Assembly: GCA_021738565.1 (NCBI GenBank)
Contig: JAIPBT010000007.1
Coordinates: 1 to 64,000, forward strand
Length of the DNA: 64,000 bases
Source of the DNA: Bacteroidales bacterium
Lineage (GTDB): Bacteria > Bacteroidota > Bacteroidia > Bacteroidales > GCA-2748055
Direction of reading: 5' to 3'
Shown piece by piece: positions 35,779 through 43,556 of the stretch; the first letter of the stretch is position 1, and every line of letters begins with the position of its first letter. The notes beneath the pieces were generated by a model. The model saw only the letters and a list, made by a program, of their open reading frames with translations. It did not search any database and was not told the DNA's origin. Both the position numbers and the translations under genes were made by a program.

Positions 35779-36330
35779 TTATTTCTTTTTGTTTTGTTTA
35801 AAGCCAACAAGTTCCCGGCTTCTGTATTCCAGTTCTCCCTGCTTGGCTTTTTCCAGTTGCTTGAGATATTCAAAGATTAGCATGAGTTTTTCATCTTGCT
35901 CCACATCTTTCTTTTCAAGCTGTTCAAGTTTCTGGAGTATTTCTTTGTGGGTAGAAAGCAGCTCTCGCATTTTGGTAAAAATCCGGATGATCTGGATATT
36001 TACTGAGATTGCCCTTTCACTGTTTAAGACACTGGACAACATGGCTACACCCTGTTCAGTAAAGGCCATTGGAGCATAGCGAACTCCGCCCCAACTTGAG
36101 GTGCCAGATTGGCTCCTCAAGTCTGTAAATTCGGTATCAGATAACTCGAACATGAAGTCTTCCGGGAAGCGGCTGATATTTCGCCTGACGGCCCTTTTAA
36201 GCTGCTTGGTTTCTACCTCATAAAGTTCAGCCAGGTCCATGTCCAACATTACTTTTTTATTCCTGATCAAATAGATCTTGCTCATTACAACTTCATCAGG
36301 TATCGCTATGCCTTTTCCGGTTTCACTCAT
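35779..36330 (-). CDS. ORF6N-domain DNA-binding protein
   Basis: 183 residues. The ORF6N domain takes up residues about 12-100: IYLIRNKKVMLDMDLAELYEVETKQLKRAVRRN then RFPEDFMFELSDTEF and YAPMAFTEQGVAMLSSVL. A charged coiled-coil tail (EILQKLEQLEKKDVEQDEKL) ends in KQNKKK. ORF6N proteins derive from phages and mobile elements and are common next to defence genes; their function in Bacteroidota is not established. It is adjacent to the recombinase remnant and in the same direction. Confidence 0.85.
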   Translation of the reverse strand: MSETGKGIAIPDEVVMSKIYLIRNKKVMLDMDLAELYEVETKQLKRAVRRNISRFPEDFMFELSDTEFTDLRSQSGTSSWGGVRYAPMAFTEQGVAMLSSVLNSERAISVNIQIIRIFTKMRELLSTHKEILQKLEQLEKKDVEQDEKLMLIFEYLKQLEKAKQGELEYRSRELVGFKQNKKK

Positions 36331-36383
36331 AGTTTCGGGTTTTATGTATTACAAAAATATTATTTCTTACCTGCTTTTTTCAT

Positions 36384-36587
36384 TTAAGGTCGCAATTTGC
36401 GATCATAAAGGTTTCTGCTTTCCAGTGGATGATACCTCTCCAACTGCCCTTGCAGCTTATCCAGGTTATTGAGCTGGTACCGCTCCGTTGAACTGACATA
36501 CTTGTGCCCGACCATGTACTGCACCTGCCTCAGGTTATAGTGCTTCAGCCAGTGGGTGATCACGCTGCTGCGGCTTGCGTTTATCTC
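36384..36587 (-). pseudogene. C-terminal remnant of a tyrosine recombinase/integrase
   Basis: A minus-strand frame of about 67 codons that begins directly after a stop (36588-36590) and has no start codon. It reads EINASRSSVITHWLKHYNLR, then QVQYMVGHKYVSSTERYQLN and LQGQLERYHPL. This is the C-terminal catalytic end of a phage-type integrase: box-II Arg/His (SRSSVITHW), VGH, and the nucleophile Tyr of STERY. The N-terminal domain and the first catalytic Arg are missing. It shows that a mobile element once inserted here and supports horizontal origin of the neighbouring defence genes. Confidence 0.75.
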
Positions 36588-36710
36588 TTAATGTCTTTTT
36601 GCTGTAATTATCGTATAGATCCTCGAGCGATTTGTAGTCCAGGTTCCCCGATGGAAGCCTTTTTAGATATCGCACAAATTTATCACTGTCACAAAAAGGA
36701 ATAATGTTGT

Positions 36711-36747
36711 CCCATCCCAGAAATTCTCCGGTAATTTCCGGGATGGG
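36711..36747. repeat. Long imperfect hairpin (CCCATCCC ... GGGATGGG)
   Basis: Arms CCCATCCC-a-GAAAT and ATTTC-c-GGGATGGG around a 9-base centre: 13 of 14 arm positions pair. It lies between the integrase remnant and the RM gene, possibly a relic of a mobile-element end or a recombination site. Confidence 0.6.
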
Positions 36748-36827
36748 ATGCCAAAATATCCACAAATCCGTCAACAAATAAATTCCCAATCTAGTCAATC
36801 GCTGTATTTACCGATATCCGGGAATTA

Positions 36828-36848
36828 GGTTCAAGTGCTACTTGAACC
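36828..36848. repeat. Perfect inverted repeat GGTTCAAGT-gct-ACTTGAACC
   Basis: 9-bp perfect arms with a 3-base loop, about 210 bases upstream of the RM gene. It could be an operator (a C-protein-like site) or part of an attachment site. No C-protein gene is recognisable. Confidence 0.65.
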
Positions 36849-36915
36849 AAATCGCAAAAATCAAGCTTGATTCAGAAATCAGGCCTAAATATCAATTGTC
36901 CTAAAAATCGTAATC

Positions 36916-37026
36916 ATGGAACCGAAAATATTGTCCAAACAGAAAGTAACTGAAATAGAATTGAGATCCAGAACCAATGTTAAAAGACAATATTCAGAAA
37001 TGGATAAATCAAAATCTTATCTTTAA
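36916..37026 (+). CDS. Possible 36-residue ORF before the RM gene
   Basis: ATG at 36916, TAA at 37024-37026. The predicted peptide is charged (KILSKQKVTEIELRSRTNVK ...) with no recognisable family and no clear Shine-Dalgarno. It ends 32 bases before the RM start, so it may be a leader peptide or chance. Weak support. Confidence 0.25.
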   Translation: MEPKILSKQKVTEIELRSRTNVKRQYSEMDKSKSYL

Positions 37027-37058
37027 ACTTAAATTCCATAAACTTGTAATTAAAACGC

Positions 37059-40000
37059 ATGCTGCCTGAACTCCTCTCCATACGCAAATCCCTTAATAAG
37101 GCCTACTTAAAAGTCAAGCCCACCCGCTCGCAAATCGAAACCTTCAAATCAGGCCTTATCTCACTGTTTGGACAGGTGCAAGAGACTGAATCAGAAGAGC
37201 ATCACAAGAATATAATTGCAGAATTTCTAAAGAACACCTATTACCAACCCAATCACTACATCAATACGAAAGGAACAACTGACCTTGTAATTCACAATGG
37301 TAAAGATGCTAAAAGCACTGTTGGAGTTATCATTGAAACCAAACGACCTGGAAACAAGGCAGAAATGCCGACCAGGGAAAACATCAATTCCAAGGCGGTT
37401 CACGAACTTGTTCTGTACTACCTCAGAGAAAGAATCTCCAATAAAAACCTTGAAATTAAACATCTCATCGCCACCAATCTTTACGAGTGGTACATCTTCA
37501 ATGCACAGGAATTTGAAAAAGTATTTGCCAAAAACAGGAAACTTGTTGCTGACTTTGAAAAATTTGAAGCGGGAAGCCTTTCGGGTACAAAAACGGATTT
37601 TTTCTACAATGAAATCGCAAAACCTTTCATCGATACGCAAGCGGTCGATATTCCGGTTTCCTGGTTTGATCTCAGGGACTATGAAACCATTGTGAAAAAT
37701 GACTCGAAGGAAGATGATAAAAAGCTTATCGAGATATATAAAATCCTTTCCCCAGAGCATCAGTTGAAGCTCCCGTTTTCCAATGATAGCAATACACTTG
37801 ACAAAAAATTCTACAATGAATTGTTGCATATTATTGGTTTGGAAGAGCGGAAGGAAAAAAGTAAGAAGCTTATTGGCCGAAAGGATGAAGGGAAGAGAGA
37901 TAATGGTTCTCTAATTGAAAATGCGATCAAGATCCTGAATTATGAGGATTGTTTGAGAGATATTAAAAATCCATCTGACTATGGTGAGAGTAAAGATGAA
38001 CAATTATATCATGTTGCGCTTGAACTGTCTATTACATGGATCAACAGAATACTTTTTCTAAAGTTGCTGGAGGGCCAATTAGTTAAATATCATAATGGGG
38101 ATACTTCATACAAGTTTTTGAATTCTGAATTGATTACTGATTATGATGCTTTGAATAAACTATTCTTTCATGTGCTTGCTGTGAAAGAAAATGAAAGAGG
38201 AGATCATGTTAAAGAGAAATATAAGAAAATTCCTTATTTGAATAGTTCTTTATTTGAACCCAATGAGCTTGAGCACAGAACTATTCGCATAAGTAATCTT
38301 GAGGATGATTACACGCTGCCAATATTAAATGGTACTGTATTAAAAGACAATGTTGGAAAGAAAAGATCAGGAAAACTGAATCCACTCAATTATTTATTTG
38401 ATTTTCTGGATGCTTATGATTTTTCAAGTGAAGGAGCTGAGGATATTTCTGAAGAGAATAAGACGCTAATCAATGCATCTGTATTAGGACTTATTTTTGA
38501 AAAAATCAATGGATACAAAGACGGATCTTTCTTTACACCGGGATTCATTACGATGTACATGTGTCGTGAGACTATTCGAAGGGCCGTTGTACAAAAATTT
38601 AACGATGCCAAAGGATGGAAATGCGATAACCTGGAAGAGCTTTATAATAAGATAGATGACAAAAAAGAAGCGAATGAGATCATCAATAGTCTGAAGATCT
38701 GTGATCCGGCAGTTGGATCCGGTCACTTCCTGGTTTCTGCACTGAATGAGATCATTGCTATAAAATCTGAACTAAAAATATTGGCTGACTCCAAAGGAAA
38801 GGTATTAAGGGATTACCATGTAGAAGTTATCAATGATGAATTGGTTATTACTGATGAAGATGGAGAATTCTTTGAATATCATCCAAAGAATCCGGAAAGT
38901 CAGCGCATTCAGGAAACCTTATTCCATGAGAAGCAGACCATCATTGAAAACTGCCTGTTTGGCGTCGATATCAACCAGAATTCGGTAAAAATCTGCCGGC
39001 TCAGGCTCTGGATTGAATTATTAAAGAATGCTTATTACAGGCCAGATTCCGGTTTTACTGAACTGGAGACGTTGCCCAATATCGATATCAACATTAAATG
39101 CGGAAATTCGCTTATCAGTCGTTATCCATTGAATGCCGATATAAAATCCGCCCTTGCCAAAAGCAAATGGACCATTGACAGCTACCGGCTGGCTGTTATG
39201 TCATACCGGAATGCAGAGAATAAGGAGGAGAAGGTCGCCATGCGAAAACTGATCGAGGAGATTAAATCCGATTTCGAAAGCGAGGTTTCAAGCAAAGATA
39301 AACGGTTCCTGAGGCTCCATAAATTAAAAGGAGAATTATTCAGTCTTACGGGCCAGCACAACCTGTTTGAAATGGAAGGAAAAAAGAAGGATGACTGGGA
39401 GAAGAAGTTAAAGAAAGCTTCGGCGGAAATCGAAAAACTGGAAACCGAACTGGAGGAGATCCGTACCAACAAGATCTATGAAAATGCTTTTGAATGGCGA
39501 TTTGAATTTCCTGAAGTGTTGAATGATGAGGGGGATTTTGTGGGATTTGATGTGGTGATTGGGAATCCGCCTTATATAAGCGCTTGGGAAATGCACGAAA
39601 ATGATGAAAATCAAAGGGAAGAAATTAAAAACATCGTAAAAAACGGTGCTATTCTGACTGGTCATTGGGATTTATATATGGCTTTCATACTTCTTTCTAT
39701 TGAAATAGGAAAACCTAATTCATACAACACTTACATAATCCCAAATCCATTCTTGCGTGAGAAATATGCAGCATTATTAAGAAAACATCTACTTGATGAA
39801 ATGGAATTGATAAGTATAACACTTTTTGAAACAAGTAATGTATTTGATGAAGTCGCAAGGAGAACAATAATATATCTCTTTAAAAACGCACTAAGTGTTA
39901 AAGCTGACGTCGACATATTAGAAACAAATACAACAGAATTTAGAATTGATTTCAAAAACACTATAGACAAAAATGAATGGCGAAAATCAAGCGAATACAG

Positions 40001-40781
40001 GTTTAACACAAGTGCAGATAACAATATTTTCAGTTTGCTTGAAAAAATTGAATCACACTCTTACAGATTGGGAAATATCTGTTATGTAAACTATGGTGCA
40101 CAAGTTTCAAGCAAAATAAAAGGTGGTTTTAAGAAAAGCGAAGTAGTTGGAAAAATTGAGAAAGGAAATAGTAAAAGGTTTGTAGAAGGGAAAGATGTTC
40201 ATAGATGGGAACTTGCATATAGAAACCTTTGGCTCGACTACAGAAAGGACGAATTGTATGGTCCTCGTTTTGAAGAATTATTTGAAGCGGAGAAATTGCT
40301 GATTAGAAAAATATCAGACAAAGGACATAGAGTAGCAGCAACATTTGACGACAATGGCTATTACACAGACGATGGTTGTGTAATTGCAGCATTATTTACT
40401 TCATTAAAGAATGTGCTACCAAAGAATACTTACTTTGATTACGAAGTAACAGGACAAGAATATAAAATAAGTTTCGTATTAAGCCAGCTTCTTTCTTCTG
40501 TTACAACATTTTATTTCAAAAACAGATTTTCAACGGAAAGTTTGCAAGGAGAAACATCACATACTTATCCTAAATCAATTAGAGCATTACCAGTTATGAA
40601 CGCAAGTATTGAGCAACAAAAAGAAATAACATCAATAGCTACCAAGGTTTTAGAAATTAAAAGTCAAGATGTTAATGCAAACATCTCCGAACTTGAAAAC
40701 ATAATGGACAAATTATTTTATAGCCTTTACGGACTTAGTAAAACTGAAATTGAACTCCTTGAAAATAACATTAACAAATGA
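37059..40781 (+). CDS. Type IIG restriction-modification enzyme (single-chain endonuclease and N6-adenine methyltransferase)
   Basis: 1240 residues. The N-terminal nuclease has a PD-(D/E)xK site: Asp75 (GTTDLVI) and Glu93-x-Lys95 (VIIETKRP). A helical linker leads to the methyltransferase: SAM motif I DPAVGSGHF near residue 549, and the catalytic VIGNPPYI (Asn836). A coiled coil (KKLKKASAEIEKLETELEEI) lies at about 790. The C-terminal 380 residues are the TaqI/Eco57I-like target-recognition region (YVNYGAQVSSKIKGGFK, RFVEGKDVHRWEL, the latter typical). It both modifies and cuts its target, giving phage defence without other subunits. By eye, the recognition region (about 39,590-40,780) is more AT-rich than the rest, consistent with exchange of the recognition domain. 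Neighbours are remnants of mobile DNA. Confidence 0.88.
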   Translation: MLPELLSIRKSLNKAYLKVKPTRSQIETFKSGLISLFGQVQETESEEHHKNIIAEFLKNTYYQPNHYINTKGTTDLVIHNGKDAKSTVGVIIETKRPGNKAEMPTRENINSKAVHELVLYYLRERISNKNLEIKHLIATNLYEWYIFNAQEFEKVFAKNRKLVADFEKFEAGSLSGTKTDFFYNEIAKPFIDTQAVDIPVSWFDLRDYETIVKNDSKEDDKKLIEIYKILSPEHQLKLPFSNDSNTLDKKFYNELLHIIGLEERKEKSKKLIGRKDEGKRDNGSLIENAIKILNYEDCLRDIKNPSDYGESKDEQLYHVALELSITWINRILFLKLLEGQLVKYHNGDTSYKFLNSELITDYDALNKLFFHVLAVKENERGDHVKEKYKKIPYLNSSLFEPNELEHRTIRISNLEDDYTLPILNGTVLKDNVGKKRSGKLNPLNYLFDFLDAYDFSSEGAEDISEENKTLINASVLGLIFEKINGYKDGSFFTPGFITMYMCRETIRRAVVQKFNDAKGWKCDNLEELYNKIDDKKEANEIINSLKICDPAVGSGHFLVSALNEIIAIKSELKILADSKGKVLRDYHVEVINDELVITDEDGEFFEYHPKNPESQRIQETLFHEKQTIIENCLFGVDINQNSVKICRLRLWIELLKNAYYRPDSGFTELETLPNIDINIKCGNSLISRYPLNADIKSALAKSKWTIDSYRLAVMSYRNAENKEEKVAMRKLIEEIKSDFESEVSSKDKRFLRLHKLKGELFSLTGQHNLFEMEGKKKDDWEKKLKKASAEIEKLETELEEIRTNKIYENAFEWRFEFPEVLNDEGDFVGFDVVIGNPPYISAWEMHENDENQREEIKNIVKNGAILTGHWDLYMAFILLSIEIGKPNSYNTYIIPNPFLREKYAALLRKHLLDEMELISITLFETSNVFDEVARRTIIYLFKNALSVKADVDILETNTTEFRIDFKNTIDKNEWRKSSEYRFNTSADNNIFSLLEKIESHSYRLGNICYVNYGAQVSSKIKGGFKKSEVVGKIEKGNSKRFVEGKDVHRWELAYRNLWLDYRKDELYGPRFEELFEAEKLLIRKISDKGHRVAATFDDNGYYTDDGCVIAALFTSLKNVLPKNTYFDYEVTGQEYKISFVLSQLLSSVTTFYFKNRFSTESLQGETSHTYPKSIRALPVMNASIEQQKEITSIATKVLEIKSQDVNANISELENIMDKLFYSLYGLSKTEIELLENNINK

Positions 40782-41070
40782 TGCCAAACGGCTAGTAAGC
40801 AAATGCGTGTTCAAAATAAAAATTGACTTTTACCTCAAAATTACCGTAATAAATTATATCTAAACCTGGCAGATAAGATTGGAAGTGAGATTCTTGAGGA
40901 AAGAATATGGAAAATCAGGAATTTAAGATATAAGCTTTCAGAAAATCCATTAGTTATTAGCTAACTTACAAGAATAACAACGATATTTAATTCTAATTAC
41001 ACAATAACTCTATAATTCAGCATAATCCCCAAGTTTGAAAATCCATCAACACTTCCATCAACACCCCCAT

Positions 41071-41102
41071 AAAAAAAGCCCGCAAGTCATTGACTATACG
41101 GG
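41071..41102 (-). terminator. Intrinsic terminator, minus strand
   Basis: Read on the minus strand: CCCG-ta-TAGTCA / TGACT-tg-CGGG (one internal mismatch pair) followed by C and seven T. It would stop leftward transcription from the tRNA-Phe side. Confidence 0.65.
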
Positions 41103-41252
41103 ATCATCGTGTTAAGTAATTGTATAACGACTGTGAGAGTTCCAGTGTGAGAGTGGTTTTTCATTGTGCTCAAAACAAAAAAACAGAGCAGTGTTCATCG
41201 CCCCCGGAAGAACAGAGTGAGTGTGAGTGTGAGAGTGTTTCGCCTGCGGCTC

Positions 41253-41306
41253 AAAAAAAACAGAGTGCGAGTTCATCGCTCTCGCTCTTCACTCTCACTC
41301 TGTTTT
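41253..41306 (-). terminator. Terminator-like hairpin of tRNA-Phe with an expanded loop
   Basis: On the minus strand, AACAGAGTG (41304-41296) pairs perfectly with CACTCTGTT (41267-41259) and is followed by a T-run. The 28-base loop is GA-rich and contains GAGCGAGAGCGATGAA. It begins a few bases after the 3' end of tRNA-Phe. The downstream hairpin of tRNA-Leu has the same design. Confidence 0.65.
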
Positions 41307-41309
41307 CGG

Positions 41310-41382
41310 TGGTGCCACCAGGAATCGAACCAGGGACACCAGGATTTTCAGTCCTGTGCTCTACCAACTGAGCTATGGCACC
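41310..41382 (-). tRNA. tRNA-Phe (anticodon GAA)
   Basis: 73 nt. The acceptor arms GGTGCCA and TGGCACC pair, with discriminator A; the D-arm AGCTCAGTTGGTAGAGC is standard; anticodon stem CAGGA/TCCTG with loop CTGAAAA gives GAA; the T-arm contains GGTTCGATTCC. CCA is not encoded. The 3' end faces the accessory region, the usual side for integration of mobile elements. Confidence 0.95.
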
Positions 41383-41587
41383 GACACTTAATAAAACTTC
41401 CGGCCCTTTCAGCAACAGCCTATTATGCAAATGCATAAGCAAGACGCGAAAGCGTGGCAAATTTAAGCAGTTTTTTTTAACAATAATGCATATCAATAAA
41501 GAACTTCTTCTTTAGAGCTTGTCTAAATAGTGTCTGTCAATAAATTAAAATCATGCCCGTTTCACTTACACATTCGCCGGATTTACT

Positions 41588-41595
41588 ACTTTTGC
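41588..41595 (+). promoter_or_regulatory. -7 box TACTTTTG just before the M16 peptidase start
   Basis: Matches TAnnTTTG and ends 5 bases before the ATG at 41601. If functional, transcripts would start at or near the start codon. This argues against the upstream ATG at 41553, which would lie before the transcript start. Confidence 0.35.
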
Positions 41596-41600
41596 AAACG

Positions 41601-42827
41601 ATGGAGAGGAGATATGAAGCATACAGGTTATCGAACGGTATCCGGTTGATACACATACAAAACGCTTCGGAAGTGGCGCATTTCGGATTGCTGGTTCATA
41701 CGGGAACAAGGGATGAAAATGAGGATGAACACGGACTGGCGCACTTCATGGAACACATGTTCTTCAAAGGAACTCCCAAACGGTCGGCCTACCAGATCAT
41801 TTCCAGGCTGGAAGATGTGGGAGGTGAGATCAATGCCTATACCTCCAAAGAGGAAACCGCGATCTATGCTTCCATTCTTAAAAATGACTTTAAAAAAGCC
41901 GTTGAACTGATCCAGGATATCTTCCTACATTCACTTTTTGCAGAAAAAGAGCGTAAAAAGGAGATCGAGGTTATCATCAGTGAAATACAGAATTATGAAG
42001 ACACACCGTCGGAACTGATCTTCGACCAGGCCGAAGAGATCCTCTTTCCCGATCACCCCATCGGAAGAAACATCCTGGGAACCAGGGAATCGCTCCATCG
42101 CTTCCGGAACGGCATGGTTGAAAGGTTCAGACAGGAAAATTACGCCACCGAAGAGATCGTTCTGTGCTCCTCAGGCAGCCTTCCCTTTTCAAAGGTCAGG
42201 AGATACGCTGAGCGCTATTTTCATGACCTTCCCCAACAGTCACGATCCAGGGAAAGACGCTCCCCTCAACCTGCCGGAAAACTACTCCACAGAATTACCC
42301 GAAACACATTCCAGACCCATTGTGTAATTTCCGGAGCCGCCTATGCATACCACCACGAAAACCGCATGGCGCTGCATTTACTGAACAACATACTCGGGGG
42401 ACCTGGCATGAATTCCCGCCTCAACATGGCCCTTCGCGAGAGGAGGGGGTTTTCCTACAGCGCCGAATCACACTACCTGCCCTATACCGACAATGGCAGT
42501 GTAAATATTTATTTCAGCAGCGATAAGGAACGTTTTCCAAAATCACTCGAAGTTACAAATGGTGAGTTGAAAAAACTCCGCACCAAACCCATTCCTGAAA
42601 AAAAATTGTCGCATGCACGCAGGCAGCTGCTCGGACAGATAGCCATATCCTCCGAAAGCAGTGAACACCTCATGCTCAGCGCTGCAAAAAGCTATCTCCT
42701 GTTCAACCGGGTAGATTCACTTACGGATATTTCAAAAAAACTTGATGCAATATCCGCGGAAAAACTGAGGGATGTTGCCAATGAAATACTTGATCCTTCA
42801 AACCTGAATACACTCGTTTACCTGTGA
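41601..42827 (+). CDS. M16 family zinc metallopeptidase (pitrilysin-like)
   Basis: About 408 residues, the usual length of a single-chain bacterial M16 protein. The inverted zinc motif HFMEH (His48, Glu51, His52) is followed about 75 residues later by the third ligand region EVIISEIQNYEDTPSELIFD. The C-terminal inactive half contains LNNILGGPGMNSRLNMALRE and GFSYSAESHYLP, the conserved substrate-binding region. No signal peptide, so probably cytoplasmic. I prefer the ATG at 41601 (MERRYEAYRLSNGIRL aligns with homologue starts) to the ATG at 41553. Its stop overlaps the next start by one base (TGATG). Confidence 0.9.
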   Translation: MERRYEAYRLSNGIRLIHIQNASEVAHFGLLVHTGTRDENEDEHGLAHFMEHMFFKGTPKRSAYQIISRLEDVGGEINAYTSKEETAIYASILKNDFKKAVELIQDIFLHSLFAEKERKKEIEVIISEIQNYEDTPSELIFDQAEEILFPDHPIGRNILGTRESLHRFRNGMVERFRQENYATEEIVLCSSGSLPFSKVRRYAERYFHDLPQQSRSRERRSPQPAGKLLHRITRNTFQTHCVISGAAYAYHHENRMALHLLNNILGGPGMNSRLNMALRERRGFSYSAESHYLPYTDNGSVNIYFSSDKERFPKSLEVTNGELKKLRTKPIPEKKLSHARRQLLGQIAISSESSEHLMLSAAKSYLLFNRVDSLTDISKKLDAISAEKLRDVANEILDPSNLNTLVYL

Positions 42828-43471
42828 TGGCATATTTTGAATTCCCCTACGATATTGAACGCTATGCCGAAGACCATACATCGGATGAGGAGACTGCCCT
42901 TTTTGAACTGTACAGGAAAACTTACCTGAATGCCGCTCACCCGCAAATGATTTCCGGGAAGGTACAGGGACAGTTTCTTTCAATGATCAGCAAAATGATC
43001 CGCCCGCAAAGGATCCTTGAGATCGGAACCTTCACTGGATATTCCGCCTATTGCCTGGCAAAAGGACTGCAGGAAAAAGGGGAACTGATCACCATTGAGG
43101 CCAATGAAGAACTCCGGGATCAGATTAACGAATTCTTTCAACAGTCGGGGTTGGATCAAAAAGCATCCCTTCTTATTGGAAATGCCCTTGAGATCATACA
43201 AGCATTCAGGGATCCATTTGATCTTATTTTTCTGGATGCCAACAAAGAGGGCTATCCTGAATATTACACTGCCTGTATTGATTTGCTGTCTGCAGGAGGA
43301 ATTTTGATCGCAGATAATGTGCTCTGGAGCGGTAAAGTGACAGACAGCAAATCAAGCGATCTGTCAACAAATAAACTACAGGAATTCAACCGGCTGGTGC
43401 AACACGACAGCCGGGTTGAAAATGTATTTCTCACCATACGTGACGGATTGTTGATGATCCGAAAGAAATAA
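42827..43471 (+). CDS. SAM-dependent O-methyltransferase (caffeoyl-CoA/COMT-like family)
   Basis: About 214 residues. SAM motif I is ILEIGTFTGYSAYCLAKGL, acidic loop ITIEANEE, and the metal-binding DLIFLDANKEGYPEYY and IADNVLWSGKV fit the cation-dependent O-methyltransferase family found widely in bacteria. The physiological acceptor (often a catechol or flavonoid-like compound) is unknown. It is translationally coupled to the M16 peptidase; this pair is common in Bacteroidota. The start is ATG 42827 rather than the GTG at 42824. Confidence 0.9.
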   Translation: MAYFEFPYDIERYAEDHTSDEETALFELYRKTYLNAAHPQMISGKVQGQFLSMISKMIRPQRILEIGTFTGYSAYCLAKGLQEKGELITIEANEELRDQINEFFQQSGLDQKASLLIGNALEIIQAFRDPFDLIFLDANKEGYPEYYTACIDLLSAGGILIADNVLWSGKVTDSKSSDLSTNKLQEFNRLVQHDSRVENVFLTIRDGLLMIRKK

Positions 43472-43472
43472 A

Positions 43473-43485
43473 TGTTTAAAAAACA
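43473..43485. promoter_or_regulatory. Palindrome TGTTTAAAAAACA upstream of the MerR gene
   Basis: TGTTT-aaa-AAACA, similar in composition to the TTTGTTAAACA sites in front of the sigma-factor gene, and about 40 bases upstream of the candidate -7 box of the MerR gene. It could be an autoregulatory operator; this is an inference from similarity only. Confidence 0.35.
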
Positions 43486-43521
43486 GTCCCCAATAATAAA
43501 CAATTTAGTCCTGTAAGTTGT

Positions 43522-43529
43522 TATTTTTG
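43522..43529 (+). promoter_or_regulatory. -7 box TATTTTTG for the CarH-like regulator
   Basis: Matches TAnnTTTG, 27 bases before the ATG at 43557. No -33 box found. Confidence 0.4.
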
Positions 43530-43556
43530 AGGAATCACAAGGAGAGGACCATCACA

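Larger units (their letters stand above)
36588..37058. other. Intergenic region with two long inverted repeats, upstream of the RM gene
   Basis: 471 bases. A minus-strand open frame (36535-36798, 87 codons) enters the integrase remnant in another frame; its LYDNYSKKTLRDKRK end might be part of the lost recombinase or an unrelated sequence, and I cannot support it as a gene. Two strong inverted repeats and a 36-codon plus-strand frame (36916-37026) are listed separately. Confidence 0.45.
40782..41309. other. Intergenic region with terminators and pyrimidine-rich repeats next to tRNA-Phe
   Basis: 528 bases. Directly after the RM gene a frame without start codon (about 40829-40965) reads NLADKIGSEILEERIWKIRN and KLSENPLVIS, possibly a truncated gene I do not recognise. 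From 41125 the sequence becomes low-complexity (repeats of GTGAGAGTG). It carries two minus-strand terminator-like hairpins, listed separately. Confidence 0.45.

Noticed and set aside
35779-36587. Prophage
   Set aside because: ORF6N and an integrase fragment alone, with no structural, replication or lysis genes, are not enough.
36535-36798. 87-codon minus-strand frame before the integrase remnant
   Set aside because: It runs into the integrase remnant in another frame, crosses a long hairpin, and matches no family; mentioned only within the intergenic entry.
37227-37829. Minus-strand 200-codon frame inside the type IIG gene
   Set aside because: Antisense to the nuclease domain, no motif of its own.
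41120-41438. Small open frames over tRNA-Phe
   Set aside because: They cover the tRNA and low-complexity flank; the tRNA explains the conservation.
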